A stretch of 64,000 bases of DNA from the NCBI RefSeq assembly GCF_000242895.2, contig NC_021171.1, positions 2,762,001 through 2,826,000 on the forward strand, in the 5' to 3' direction. Made by a program: the position numbers and the translations under genes. The DNA comes from Bacillus sp. 1NLA3E (GTDB lineage: Bacteria > Bacillota > Bacilli > Bacillales > Cytobacillaceae). A model generated the notes under the pieces. It searched no databases. It was not told the DNA's origin and worked only from the letters and a program-made list of their open reading frames with translations. Below are positions 15,998 through 25,609 of this stretch, piece by piece; position 1 is the stretch's first letter; the number at the start of each line of letters is the position of its first letter.

Positions 15998-16936
15998 GTG
16001 TTTTTGTCCTTAGTAATTCTCATAGTATTTATAATAACAACATTGGTAATTTCAATCAAATCAAAGTGGGTTTTCATTCCTTTTGGAACAATCATTCTTG
16101 TTGTCGGAATCACCGCTGGCTGCTCGGTGCCAGAGGAGACGGTTCAAAAGGAAAAACAAAAGCCTGTGGAACAAGCCTTACCACAAAAATTGCCAGATAA
16201 TAATCAAGCAACAAAAAATGAGACAACCCAAGTGGAAACTCCTGTACAAGGTCAGACAGCAAAGGTTATTTCCGTTACCGATGGGGACACCATAAAGGTT
16301 CAACTAGCAAATGGGCTAACTGAAAAGGTTCGATTGATTTTAGTCGACACACCCGAGACAAAACACCCCAGATTAGGTGTTCAACCATTTGGGAAAGAAG
16401 CTTCAAACTTTACCTCAAAGGAACTTACTGGGAAAGATGTCACCCTAGAGCTAGATGTCGGACAACGGGATCAATATGGCAGACTTCTCGCCTATGTTTG
16501 GTTCGGGAATACTTTATTTAATGAACGCCTCCTTGAAGAAGGATTAGCAAGGGTAGCCGTTTTCCCTCCGAATACGAAATATGTTGATCGGTTCCGTGAG
16601 GTTCAAAAAAAGGCACAAGCCTCTGGTATTGGAATATGGAGCATTGAAAACTATGCCCAGGAGGATGGATATCATTCTGAAGGAACAGTAGAGACGCCAC
16701 CAGCTTCTAATTCTAATTCTAATTCTAATTCTAATTCTGGTGGATCATACACAAACGATCCGAGCGATGATCAAGAAACAAATCTAAGCTGTGCAGGAAA
16801 GATTAAAGGAAACGCAAACAGCAAAATCTATCATGTTCCTGGAGGAAGCTACTACGAAAGCACACAGGATAATATCGTTTGGTTTTGCACAGAGGCTGAG
16901 GCTCAAGCGGCAGGCTATCGCAAATCTAAGCGATAA
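15998..16936 (+). CDS. Staphylococcal-nuclease-family thermonuclease, membrane or cell-surface anchored
   Basis: A 312-residue protein with two hydrophobic segments (1-20, 25-42), the second ending in TAGC, which could be a degenerate lipobox. The nuclease domain (about 85-230) shows VTDGDTIKV, VRLILVDTPETKHP with the catalytic Arg, GKEASNF, the second Arg in QRDQYGRLLAYVW and ERLLEEGLARV. A Ser-Asn linker and a C-terminal module KGNANSKIYHVPGGSYY...CTEAEAQAAGYRKSK, a cysteine-containing metal-binding-like domain common in Bacillus nucleases, follow. The start is GTG 15998. The better-spaced ATG at 15992 is immediately followed in frame by TAG, so the original start appears lost or is a start-stop element. 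Confidence 0.85.
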   Translation: MFLSLVILIVFIITTLVISIKSKWVFIPFGTIILVVGITAGCSVPEETVQKEKQKPVEQALPQKLPDNNQATKNETTQVETPVQGQTAKVISVTDGDTIKVQLANGLTEKVRLILVDTPETKHPRLGVQPFGKEASNFTSKELTGKDVTLELDVGQRDQYGRLLAYVWFGNTLFNERLLEEGLARVAVFPPNTKYVDRFREVQKKAQASGIGIWSIENYAQEDGYHSEGTVETPPASNSNSNSNSNSGGSYTNDPSDDQETNLSCAGKIKGNANSKIYHVPGGSYYESTQDNIVWFCTEAEAQAAGYRKSKR

Positions 16937-16940
16937 GACC

Positions 16941-16982
16941 ACAAGAAAGGACCAATTCCCAAGCGGATTGCTCCTTTCTTGT
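16941..16982. terminator. Hairpin between convergent nuclease and M20 genes
   Basis: Arms ACAAGAAAGGA (16941-16951) and TCCTTTCTTGT (16972-16982) pair perfectly. T-tracts are weak on both strands, so terminator function is likely but not certain. Confidence 0.5.
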
Positions 16983-16993
16983 CATGATATAAG

Positions 16994-18244
16994 TTAATTA
17001 TTTCGTTTAAGAAGATCAAATAAGCTAAGTGCAACTATTTTCGTTGCATTTACTAAATCAGCAATGTTTACATGTTCATCCGCTCTATGTCCATTTGCTT
17101 CTAATAAAGTCCTCGGCCCAGCCCCAAATAATAGCACTGGAATACCCGCTTCATAAAAATGCCTTGCATCGGTATATAAAGGTGAACCATGAATCAACAG
17201 TTCCCCTTCCATGATTTGCTGCCAGTTCCTCTTAAAGGATTGAACAAAAGATGAGTCTTCGGAAATTGGGCCAAAGCTTTTGGCCAATAAAATTCTTTTG
17301 ATTTCAATTTCTATCCCGTCTACCTTGGCAGCAGCCTTAGTAATAATCGAAATTATTTCTTTTTCTACTTCCTCGGGATTCTCCTCTGGAATGAGACGCC
17401 GATCTAAGCGAATCTTGCATTCATCTGGAACGACATTAGTATTAATTCCACCCGAGATCTTTCCCACCACAAGTGTGGGCGAAGTGATCCCGGGAACGTT
17501 TGACTTTTTAGAAGCAAGAGTTTTTCGGTATTGATAAAGAACAGCCAGTACTCCTGTCATCGATTCCAAAGCATCATGACCATGTTGGGGCTCAGCTGCA
17601 TGTGCTTGTTTTCCTTTGATCGTCACTTCCATATGTAAACAGCCATTGTGGGCATTTACAATAGAATAAGAAAAGCCGGGGCAAACGGCATAATCTGGTT
17701 TGATCAAATCCTTTTCAAGTAGCCATTTTGGTCCCATTTCTCCACCTGTTTCTTCATCAAACGTAAAAGCAAGTGATACTTTCCCTTCCAAACTGGTAGC
17801 CACTTCTCTTAATGCTAAGACAGCAAATATAAAAGTAACGATGTCAGATTTTGAAACTGCAGCCCCTCTGCCATAAAGCTTACCATCAATTATTTCTCCA
17901 CCATAAGGACCTTTTGTCCAACCTGCCCCTGGCGGCACTACATCACCATGGGAATTTAACGTTATTTCTGGACCTTGTTCGACATCAAACACTTCATAAG
18001 CAACCACATTTGAAACCCTGGTCATCCCAATCTTTGCTGATTCTTCAGGGGATATTTCATGCATGGACACTTGCTTAAAATCGTAAGCTTGAAGGCGTTG
18101 GTGTACATGCTCTGCAATCACCCCACAATCACCCGGCGGATTATCAGATGGGATCGCCACCAGTTCTTGTAAAAAGCGAACCAAGTCAACTCTCCTGCTT
18201 TCAATGAATCGGAGAAGTTTCTGCTTTTCAAATTCATCTGTCAT
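16994..18244 (-). CDS. M20-family metallo-amidohydrolase (ArgE/DapE-like)
   Basis: A 416-residue di-zinc hydrolase. Metal-binding motifs are visible in order: LNSHGDVVPPG (His and Asp), DGKLYGRGAAVSKSD, FTFDEETGGEMG with the catalytic Glu pair, and near the C-terminus the final metal ligand in NGHRADEHVNIADL. It is the last gene of the minus-strand purine-degradation block, 31 bp downstream of pucF, itself an M20 enzyme. That position suggests hydrolysis of a ureide or amide intermediate (ureidoglycine, ureidoglycolate or an N-carbamoyl compound), but sequence alone supports only a general deacylase/desuccinylase-type enzyme. Confidence 0.75.
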   Translation of the reverse strand: MTDEFEKQKLLRFIESRRVDLVRFLQELVAIPSDNPPGDCGVIAEHVHQRLQAYDFKQVSMHEISPEESAKIGMTRVSNVVAYEVFDVEQGPEITLNSHGDVVPPGAGWTKGPYGGEIIDGKLYGRGAAVSKSDIVTFIFAVLALREVATSLEGKVSLAFTFDEETGGEMGPKWLLEKDLIKPDYAVCPGFSYSIVNAHNGCLHMEVTIKGKQAHAAEPQHGHDALESMTGVLAVLYQYRKTLASKKSNVPGITSPTLVVGKISGGINTNVVPDECKIRLDRRLIPEENPEEVEKEIISIITKAAAKVDGIEIEIKRILLAKSFGPISEDSSFVQSFKRNWQQIMEGELLIHGSPLYTDARHFYEAGIPVLLFGAGPRTLLEANGHRADEHVNIADLVNATKIVALSLFDLLKRNN

Positions 18245-18275
18245 CCTTTCACATCCTTACCATATGTTGTTAAGT

Positions 18276-19508
18276 TTATCGAATATTAGCTATCTGCTTT
18301 ACAGTGTCTAGCAATACCTTCGCGCTGACTCTAATGTCATCACCTGAAACATATTCTTCCGGGCAATGACTTAGACCTTTTTCACAACGCACAAAGATCA
18401 TCCCAATATTTGTTATGGGAGCTATCGCCATGGCATCATGCCCAGCTCCGCTGATCATCCGCTTTGGGCTGACCCCGTTTTCCAACAGGGTTTCTTCAAT
18501 TATATTAATAAAGATATCAGAGCAAGCGACTGGTGAAACTTCCATTATATTTTCGAATTGGCATGACAACCTTCTTCTTTTACAAATCTCATTTATAATT
18601 TCAAAAAGGCCATGAATGAATTCGGTTTTATTCGTTTGATTGGTTCCTCTAATATCAAGTGTCCCAGTTACGGTTTCTGGGATGACATTACTAGCCCCAG
18701 GTTTCACCACCAGTTTTCCAACTGTCGCCACAATCGGATCATACAATTTTGCCATTTCTTCAATTTTCATTAGAACCTCGGCAGTTCCCGAAAGGGCATC
18801 ACAACGATTTTGCATCGGTACCGTTCCTGCGTGTCCAGCTAACCCTTTTATGGTAAAAGAATACCTAGATACACCTGCAATCCCAATAACCACACCACAA
18901 GGTTGATTGACCTGTTCAAGCACTGGACCCTGCTCAATATGCAATTCGAGATACCCAAACAATGATTCTTCATTTCGCTTAGCCAAGGGAAAACTTTCTG
19001 GTATTAAATATTGGTTTCGCATCGCTCCTGCAAGTGAGATACCGTTATCATCTTTCCTTTCTAAATCCTCCCGAGGAAATGTACCAGCCATCGCTCGACT
19101 CCCAAGAAATGTGGTATGGAATCTTGCTCCTTCTTCATCACAAAAACTGATGACTTCAATCGGGTGCTCTGGAATTTCATCATTCTCGTTTAATAGTCCA
19201 ATGACCTCGATTGCAGTAATTACACCCAAGGTCCCATCATATTTTCCACCATTTAAAACAGAATCAATATGAGAACCTATCAGCAAAACGGAGGCATCTT
19301 TCTTCCTTCCTTCAAATCTACCAATCAAATTATTCATGGCATCCTTCCGAACCACCATTCCTGCAGCTTGCATCCAACCTGTCACCAATTGATCCGCTTG
19401 TTCACTTTGCTCGGTAAAAGACAAGCGAGTTACACCTAAAGATGTTTCGGAGCATTTTGCCAATTGCTCAATCCTTGATATGATCCTTTGAACGTTAATC
19501 TCTTTCAC
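18276..19508 (-). CDS. pucF: Allantoate amidohydrolase
   Basis: A 410-residue M20/M28-fold amidase matching B. subtilis PucF in length. Motifs: IGSHIDSVLNGGKYDGTLG (metal-binding His/Asp with the GGKYDG signature of allantoate amidohydrolase and ureidopropionase-type carbamoylases), CDEEGARF, GYLELHIEQGPVLE and SGAGHDAMAIAP. It hydrolyses allantoate to release ammonia and carbon dioxide, giving ureidoglycine or ureidoglycolate. GTG 19508 is chosen because AAAGGGGGGATATT precedes it; the frame extends to 19568 without such a site and would overlap pucH further. It directly follows pucH. Confidence 0.88.
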   Translation of the reverse strand: MKEINVQRIISRIEQLAKCSETSLGVTRLSFTEQSEQADQLVTGWMQAAGMVVRKDAMNNLIGRFEGRKKDASVLLIGSHIDSVLNGGKYDGTLGVITAIEVIGLLNENDEIPEHPIEVISFCDEEGARFHTTFLGSRAMAGTFPREDLERKDDNGISLAGAMRNQYLIPESFPLAKRNEESLFGYLELHIEQGPVLEQVNQPCGVVIGIAGVSRYSFTIKGLAGHAGTVPMQNRCDALSGTAEVLMKIEEMAKLYDPIVATVGKLVVKPGASNVIPETVTGTLDIRGTNQTNKTEFIHGLFEIINEICKRRRLSCQFENIMEVSPVACSDIFINIIEETLLENGVSPKRMISGAGHDAMAIAPITNIGMIFVRCEKGLSHCPEEYVSGDDIRVSAKVLLDTVKQIANIR

Positions 19509-19524
19509 ACAATATCCCCCCTTT

Positions 19525-20850
19525 TTAAAGTGGATGGTTTTGCTCACAATGAAATACACATCGACCATTTACTAAGGTAGCAATTATTTTCCCGCGGAAT
19601 TTCTTACCAATATAGGGACTATGGGGATGTTTGTAGAACAAATCGTCTTTTTTTAAAATAAAGGCTTGCTTGAGGTCAATAATGGTTATATCAGCGTCGC
19701 TACCAACATTCAAGCTTCCCTTTGTTGGATAAAGATTAAATCTTTTGGCTGGGGCGCTTGAGGTCAGCCTAACAATTGTTTCCAGCGGTATCTGTCTTTT
19801 CCAATATCCTTCTTCTAATAATATATTTAACATGGATTGTGCACCGGAGATCCCTCCCCAAGCTTCAAAGATGTTTCCACCTTTCATTTCAATTGGAGAT
19901 GGAGAGTGATCAGAACCGATCATATCGATTTCACCCCTTTGAAGTGATTTCCAAAGTAGTTCAACCTCTTGTTTATCACGTAATGGTGGGGCACATTTAG
20001 CAATTGCTCCAAGCTCATCCAGATGATCAACCGTTAAAGATAAATAGTGGGGACATGTTTCTACGGAAATATCGACCCCATCCAATTTGGCCTGTTGAAT
20101 TTTTCCAACCACACGACTGCTGCTTGCATGAACAATATGAAGCTTACAACCCGTCATTTTTGCAAGGGTGATTACCTTTTGGACTGCCTCTATTTCTGAG
20201 GCAACCGGTCTAGACTCTGAATAATCCTTGCCAGTATATCGTCCCTCTTCGATTATTTTTTGTGTTAAAGGCAAGTTGATATGATCACTTTCTGCATGAA
20301 CAGCTAAAATCATATTTAAATTGGAGATTTTTTCCATACCTTTGTACAAAGTTAACTCATCCGACGAGTGAAAATCGTCGATTCCACTTCCTGACATAAA
20401 CGCTTTAAAACCTATCACTCCACAGTCTTTTAACTCCTCCATTTGATCTAAATTTTCTGGAACCAAACCACCCCAAATCTGGAAGTTAACCAATGATAAC
20501 TGATTGGCCAATTGTTTTTTTTTCATATAGTTTTCACGATTTATAGTGGGCGGGGAACTATTTAAGGGCATATCAAAATAGGTTGTAACCCCACCTGCCG
20601 CTAAACTCCTACTTCCAGAACTAATCCCCTCCCACTCTGCCCGACCAGGCTCATTTAAATGGACATGGGTATCAATTAATCCCGGAAGGATGTGCAAGTC
20701 CATTGCATCATATTGTTGCTTACCCTTTGTTTCAGGGATACCCGTAGATACTTCCACGATTTTACCCTGAAGAATAGCAAGATCTGCTTTAACGATCCCA
20801 CTTTCAGATACGATAGATCCATTTTTGATGACCAAGTCATATTCATTCAC
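19525..20850 (-). CDS. pucH: Allantoinase
   Basis: A 441-residue amidohydrolase-superfamily enzyme that opens allantoin to allantoate. Motifs: LPGLIDTHVHLNEPGRAEWEG (HxH metal site and the allantoinase-type NEPGR), GFKAFMSGSG with the probable carboxylated lysine, VHAESDHI, HIVHASSS and IGSDHSPSP with the catalytic Asp. GTG 20850 is preferred because AGGAAGAGG lies about 10 nt upstream; GTG 20859 lies only 1 nt from it. It is in the purine block between pucM and pucF, so urate-derived allantoin would flow pucL-pucM-pucH-pucF. Confidence 0.92.
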   Translation of the reverse strand: MNEYDLVIKNGSIVSESGIVKADLAILQGKIVEVSTGIPETKGKQQYDAMDLHILPGLIDTHVHLNEPGRAEWEGISSGSRSLAAGGVTTYFDMPLNSSPPTINRENYMKKKQLANQLSLVNFQIWGGLVPENLDQMEELKDCGVIGFKAFMSGSGIDDFHSSDELTLYKGMEKISNLNMILAVHAESDHINLPLTQKIIEEGRYTGKDYSESRPVASEIEAVQKVITLAKMTGCKLHIVHASSSRVVGKIQQAKLDGVDISVETCPHYLSLTVDHLDELGAIAKCAPPLRDKQEVELLWKSLQRGEIDMIGSDHSPSPIEMKGGNIFEAWGGISGAQSMLNILLEEGYWKRQIPLETIVRLTSSAPAKRFNLYPTKGSLNVGSDADITIIDLKQAFILKKDDLFYKHPHSPYIGKKFRGKIIATLVNGRCVFHCEQNHPL

Positions 20851-20914
20851 ATCATTCACCCTCTTCCTAACGTGAAAATTTTCCGTCGCCGAGGAATTGG
20901 GTCATTGAAATGAG

Positions 20915-21271
20915 TTAACTACCCCGATAGGTTTGATATCCCCATGGTGAAATAAGCAACGGAATATGATAGTGCTGCGACTCACCACTTAAAGCAATCC
21001 GAACTGGAACTTCATTAAAAAATATGGGGTCAGCAAGACTAGTCCCGCTAGTTTGATAATACTCTCCAATAAAAAAAATCATTTCATATTCTCCAGTAAC
21101 AATCTCATTTAGAAGCCCACTTTCGATCCGGCCTTGTTTATTAGTTAGCGCGCTTCCTAACCATTGTCTCCCTTCTTTCACCTCGGGGATTTGCCATAAT
21201 TCCACCTTTAAATGTGCTGCTGGAATACCTTTGGTCAAATCTAGAACATGAGTAGTTAAACCATGGCTCAT
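20915..21271 (-). CDS. pucM: 5-Hydroxyisourate hydrolase (transthyretin-like)
   Basis: A 118-residue transthyretin-related protein. The N-terminal LTTHVLDLTKGIPAAHLKVE, the central GRIESGLL and the C-terminal tetrapeptide YRGS are the defining HIUase motifs; the conserved His near the N-terminus and the Arg and YRGS residues form the active site. It hydrolyses the product of urate oxidase to OHCU. Its ATG overlaps the pucL stop codon by 4 bp, indicating translational coupling with the enzyme that makes its substrate and the one that consumes its product. Confidence 0.95.
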   Translation of the reverse strand: MSHGLTTHVLDLTKGIPAAHLKVELWQIPEVKEGRQWLGSALTNKQGRIESGLLNEIVTGEYEMIFFIGEYYQTSGTSLADPIFFNEVPVRIALSGESQHYHIPLLISPWGYQTYRGS

Positions 21272-22764
21272 CGTTTACTTTCCTTTTGGACAGAAGACAA
21301 TTTTTCTTTTTCCAAGTCCTGCTTGGTTACTGTAAAGCCTTGAAAACCATAGGGTGGCCGTGGTTCTGTGTAAACCTTACCTTTCGAATGAGGAATTTCA
21401 TCAACAACGGTTTCCCAAGTACGATTTTGGGATTCAAATAGCACTTCCGACAGCTGGGGGAAACGATCCAGGATTCGTATACCAATCTGGTAAATTAATT
21501 GTTGAATGGATTTGGTGTCAAGATCATGAAAAACAGCAGTTGCTATGTCAGTCACTTGTTCTGCTAACACATACTTTTCAGGATTTTCGCCAAATATGTC
21601 ATGATCCTGCTGATACTTCCAGCTAATATTTAAATGAACAAACAAGGGCCGATTGTCATCTTCAGGAAGGGAGGTGTATTCATCACGAACAAACCCCACA
21701 AAAGAATTCCCACTAATTTTGATTAATTGAAGTTCCCTAACACCACTTATATGGGAAATCCTCTTGATTGTATCGCCACTGCGGATTATTTCGACTGTAG
21801 AAAAAGATTTTTCATTTCGTGATTTTTTGAAAACTAATTCACTTTTTTGTAGCTGATGTTTTGTAATACAATTTGTTGAAAGAAACGGGATTTCCTCACC
21901 TGTTATTTTGACAGTCTCCATTTGTGGATAGGTTTGGAGAAATTGTTGGGCAACCTCATTTAAAAAACCATCAATAGTCGAACCACAATATGAAGCAAGC
22001 TGTCTTTGAATAAAGTTTTTCATGGAATCGGTCGCAACCACTAATCCATTGTCGCCCTCAGAAAAAGAGGACAGGAATTGTTTACCACCAATTGCAACCG
22101 TGATATTAACGCCAAAGATCACATTTTCTCTCCCTCTGACCGTTGATTCTGGTATCGATTTAACATCTTTTAGTGGTGATGCATATGTCCTGTAGGTAAA
22201 CACATCACCTTTACCATAAAACATTACCCGATCTGAAGCTGGACTTTCCATACCCGTTCCTCCCCCTTCATTCATCAATAAATCTCTCAATCTAAAAAGA
22301 GTAATTTTATTAATTTCGGTTAAGGCAGTTTCGAACTCAATCTGATAAGGGTTGTTTACTCGATTAATCATGGATGAATAAATCGAGGTTTTATTGTGAC
22401 CACGAACTGCTAGAATAAACGGGAATCCAAATTTTTTTAAATATCTTTGATTAATTTTTACAAAACGATCAAATTCCGTAACTGTTAGTTGGTGAAGGCC
22501 AACCTGATTTTGTTCAGTTTGAGAAATCGGATTGATTTTAATACGAGTGCCTAAATCTGGATGAGCGCGAATTAAATCTAATTGCTGCTGTTTTGGAGCT
22601 TGTTTTACTATTTCCGTCATTATTTTATGAAGGGATTCGATTGAGCTAAACGGTATATATTCCCATGCTTTCTCTGATACCCACGGGGTGTTTTCAAAAA
22701 CCCAACCTATTTTAGTAACAAATTCAGTTTCACTCATTTGATTCAATTCTGTGACGGTGATCAT
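21268..22764 (-). CDS. pucL: Bifunctional OHCU decarboxylase / urate oxidase
   Basis: A 498-residue fusion as in B. subtilis PucL. Residues 1-165 are OHCU decarboxylase (LHKIMTEIVKQAPKQQQLDL, IRAHPDLGTRI and the FGFPFILAVRGHNK segment). Residues about 175-490 are uricase (YGKGDVFTYRTYASPLKD, SFSEGDNGLVVATDSMKNF with the catalytic Thr/Asp, and EQVTDIATAVFHDLD). Together with PucM it converts urate to S-allantoin. The ATG overlaps pucE by one base. In B. subtilis the decarboxylase half inhibits the uricase half until processed or reorganised; I cannot judge that here. Confidence 0.93.
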   Translation of the reverse strand: MITVTELNQMSETEFVTKIGWVFENTPWVSEKAWEYIPFSSIESLHKIMTEIVKQAPKQQQLDLIRAHPDLGTRIKINPISQTEQNQVGLHQLTVTEFDRFVKINQRYLKKFGFPFILAVRGHNKTSIYSSMINRVNNPYQIEFETALTEINKITLFRLRDLLMNEGGGTGMESPASDRVMFYGKGDVFTYRTYASPLKDVKSIPESTVRGRENVIFGVNITVAIGGKQFLSSFSEGDNGLVVATDSMKNFIQRQLASYCGSTIDGFLNEVAQQFLQTYPQMETVKITGEEIPFLSTNCITKHQLQKSELVFKKSRNEKSFSTVEIIRSGDTIKRISHISGVRELQLIKISGNSFVGFVRDEYTSLPEDDNRPLFVHLNISWKYQQDHDIFGENPEKYVLAEQVTDIATAVFHDLDTKSIQQLIYQIGIRILDRFPQLSEVLFESQNRTWETVVDEIPHSKGKVYTEPRPPYGFQGFTVTKQDLEKEKLSSVQKESKR

Positions 22765-23279
22765 CAGACCCCTCCAACGCTAACAACTCTTTCAATCGCC
22801 CTAATAATCCCTCCATACCCCGTACATCTGCATAGATTACCGGAAAGAGCCGATTCGATTTCTTCACGGGTTGGTTTGCTATTTTGATCCAGTAAAGCTT
22901 TTATCGCCATAATCATACCTGGGGTACAATATCCGCATTGCAGGGCGCCTTCCTGAATAAAAGCTTCTTGAATGGGATGTAAATCCTTTGTCGCTATGCT
23001 TTCAATCGTTTCAATTTCTGCTTGATTGGCTTGGTAAGCCATTATTAAACAGGAGTTTACTAACTTACCATTCATTAAGACAGCGCAAACTCCACAGCGC
23101 CCGATTCCACATGACAATTTCGTACCTGTTAAATTCAATTCATTTCTAATCATATCCACTAAACGATAGGTAGGTGGAACATCGAGGTTTCTTTTTTGAC
23201 CGTTAATAGTAAAGGAAAAGGGCATCATTGGTATTGGTTTACACTTGAGTTTATTGGGAAAAAGTTTTTCAACCGACAT
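22764..23279 (-). CDS. pucE: Xanthine dehydrogenase, 2Fe-2S subunit
   Basis: A 171-residue iron-sulfur subunit of the xanthine oxidase family. It has a plant-ferredoxin-type cluster motif (LSCGIGRCGVCAVLMNG) and a C-terminal second 2Fe-2S domain (ALQCGYCTPGMIMA, GNLCRCTGYGGI). Electrons from the molybdenum centre in PucD pass through these clusters to the FAD in PucC. The start is ATG 23279, preceded by AAAGGAGTGGGG; upstream starts lack this. Order pucE-pucD reading from the 3' side, with pucC and pucA upstream, makes a complete three-subunit enzyme plus maturation factor. Confidence 0.92.
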   Translation of the reverse strand: MSVEKLFPNKLKCKPIPMMPFSFTINGQKRNLDVPPTYRLVDMIRNELNLTGTKLSCGIGRCGVCAVLMNGKLVNSCLIMAYQANQAEIETIESIATKDLHPIQEAFIQEGALQCGYCTPGMIMAIKALLDQNSKPTREEIESALSGNLCRCTGYGGIIRAIERVVSVGGV

Positions 23280-23310
23280 GGATTCCCCACTCCTTTCACT
23301 TTTTTTCCTA

Positions 23311-25587
23311 TCAAGAAAAAATGGCATTAAGATTCTGCTGTTGAAAAACCATTAGTATTTCTTCGGCTGATATTGGTAACTTGTTAGCTTGAAAGGTCGT
23401 GGCGTTTTGGATTGCTGCTGTTATAGCTGGGGCCACGGATACTGTTCCGATTTCCCCAACTCCTCTTGGCCCAAAATGATCTCCTTCAAGTAAAGTTTCG
23501 ATAGCTTCAACAGATGTTATGGGTGGTACATCACAAATGGTCGGAATGAGATAGGTATCTAGATTTTCAGTTACATATTTACTTTTCTCCATTACTGCGT
23601 CCTCCATTAACGTAAAACCAATTGCCATTACCCCGCCGCCTTCTATTTGCCCCAAATATCCCATCGGGTTAACAATCGGTCCAGCAGCCACAGCATGATC
23701 GATTTTGGTCACTTTAACTTTGCCAGTTAGTTTATCCACCTCGACTTCAACTGCCACAGCACCAAAGGTATATAAATAATGGCCACCCACAGTGGCATCA
23801 GGGGTCGTCGGAAATTGATAAAAGCTGGTAATCGAAGGCAGTTTTTCTACTTGGTTTGCAATCTCTTGAAAAGTGATGATTGGGGCATTATTATCGTCTG
23901 TGTCCCAGACACCATTTGGTCCCATTCGTAATCGCTCAAGCGGAATTCCCGTTAAACTCGAAGCTTCGATAAGTAATTGCTGACACCAGGGGTCTTTCAT
24001 CCTTTTTATCCCCTGCCAAAGCATGTTTGTTGCTCGTGAAGCCGTAGACGATCCAGATATTGGCACTAGGTCGGTATCTCCAATAATAATTTCTAAGTCC
24101 GCTTTTCCACACTTTAATTGTTCTATCATAATGATTTCAATTGATGCTAGGAGACCTTGACCCATTTCTTCAAAGCCAAAGGCAATTTCGATTTTCCCCT
24201 CTCTTGTTAAGGAGAGTCGGGCACCTGAAGGGTCTGGGCGACCAAAGCCTAGACCACCACCATGCATAGCGATGGCCATTCCCGTTCCTCGAAGAGTTTG
24301 CTTCTCTTCAGCTTCACCAAAACCTGTTTGGAGAATGGGTGAACTGGCAATTTTTTTTAGAACCTCTAAAGCCCCGTTAGTTGGTACAATGCGTTGCCCG
24401 ATTGGCCCAATCCTCTGAATATCGCAAATATTTTTTTCGCGAATTTCTACTGGTGACATCCTTAATTTTTCTGCAAGGCGATTGATTTGAGATTCTAAGG
24501 CAAAGGTAACTTGATTACCACCGAACCCTCTAAACTCGCCTGAAACTCCATTATTTGTATAAACAGAAACCCCTTCTACATCAACATGAGGAATGTAATA
24601 TGGGCCGGTTGCGTGCTCAACTGCAAAATCTAATACTGCAGGGCCTAAGGTGGCATAGGCACCAGTATCAGCCCATATCCTAACTTGATGTACTAAAATC
24701 GTTCCGTCTTGATTTGCTCCGGTTTTCATTGTTATTTTCATTGGGTGCCTTTTTAGACCTGCCTTTACAGATTCCAATCGAGTTTGGTGGATTTTTACTG
24801 GTCGCCCACATTTGATTGCAAGCAGTGATGCATACGGTTGAATATTTAACTCATCCTTTCCACCAAAGGAGCCCCCAATCGGACTGGATATGATCCGAAT
24901 CATACTTTCAGGAAGATCAAGGATCCGCGCCAATTGCATCCGATCCTTAAATCCATGCTGCGTTGCCGCATAAACAGAAATGCCTCCTGTTCGATTTGGA
25001 ACAACTATTCCACCTTCGGTTTCCATATAAACATGCATTTGCCTTGGTGTAACATAAGTTTCTTCAACGATGACATAACATTCCGAAAGGATCTGATCCA
25101 CAGCCTCTCTATTTCTATAAGAGGAGCGATGAAGAATATTCCCATTTGGATGCAGTTTGATACTATCACTAAGAATGGCCTTTTCTGGATCGTTAACAAT
25201 GGGCAAAATTTCATATTCAACCTGAATTAACTTTAGAGCATGTGCCGCAATGTCCTCAGTTTCTGCAGCAACCGCTGCGACTGCATCACCCACAAAACGG
25301 ACCCGATCTTCACACAATACCGGTTGGTCTGGGAATACCAAACCAAATCGATTCATCCCTGGAACATCCTCATGCGTGATCACCGCTACCACACCTGCCA
25401 ACTCTTTTGCTTTTTCTATGTTAATTGAAAGGATGTTGGCATGTGGATAAGGACTCCTTAGAACCTTCCCATACAGCATGTCTGGAAAAGATAAATCAGT
25501 TAAATATTTCAATTCTCCTGTCACTTTTTTGAGACTATCCGGCCGAATATTCCACCTTTCTCCCGACGCTTCCTTAGTTAATCTCAT
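23311..25587 (-). CDS. pucD: Xanthine dehydrogenase, molybdopterin-binding subunit
   Basis: A 758-residue large subunit of the xanthine dehydrogenase family, oxidising hypoxanthine and xanthine to urate. Motifs: VRFVGDAVAAVAAET, SSPIGGSFGGKDELN (molybdopterin contact), EFRGFGGNQVTFALES (conserved Arg), FEEMGQGLLASIE and GVGEIGTVSVAPAI with the catalytic Glu. ATG 25587 is chosen because AGGGAGAG lies 6-7 nt upstream; the in-frame GTG 25593 is too close. Aldehyde or CO dehydrogenases share the fold; the purine context decides for xanthine. Confidence 0.92.
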   Translation of the reverse strand: MRLTKEASGERWNIRPDSLKKVTGELKYLTDLSFPDMLYGKVLRSPYPHANILSINIEKAKELAGVVAVITHEDVPGMNRFGLVFPDQPVLCEDRVRFVGDAVAAVAAETEDIAAHALKLIQVEYEILPIVNDPEKAILSDSIKLHPNGNILHRSSYRNREAVDQILSECYVIVEETYVTPRQMHVYMETEGGIVVPNRTGGISVYAATQHGFKDRMQLARILDLPESMIRIISSPIGGSFGGKDELNIQPYASLLAIKCGRPVKIHQTRLESVKAGLKRHPMKITMKTGANQDGTILVHQVRIWADTGAYATLGPAVLDFAVEHATGPYYIPHVDVEGVSVYTNNGVSGEFRGFGGNQVTFALESQINRLAEKLRMSPVEIREKNICDIQRIGPIGQRIVPTNGALEVLKKIASSPILQTGFGEAEEKQTLRGTGMAIAMHGGGLGFGRPDPSGARLSLTREGKIEIAFGFEEMGQGLLASIEIIMIEQLKCGKADLEIIIGDTDLVPISGSSTASRATNMLWQGIKRMKDPWCQQLLIEASSLTGIPLERLRMGPNGVWDTDDNNAPIITFQEIANQVEKLPSITSFYQFPTTPDATVGGHYLYTFGAVAVEVEVDKLTGKVKVTKIDHAVAAGPIVNPMGYLGQIEGGGVMAIGFTLMEDAVMEKSKYVTENLDTYLIPTICDVPPITSVEAIETLLEGDHFGPRGVGEIGTVSVAPAITAAIQNATTFQANKLPISAEEILMVFQQQNLNAIFS

Positions 25588-25609
25588 CGCCACTCTCCCT
25601 ATCTCACCC

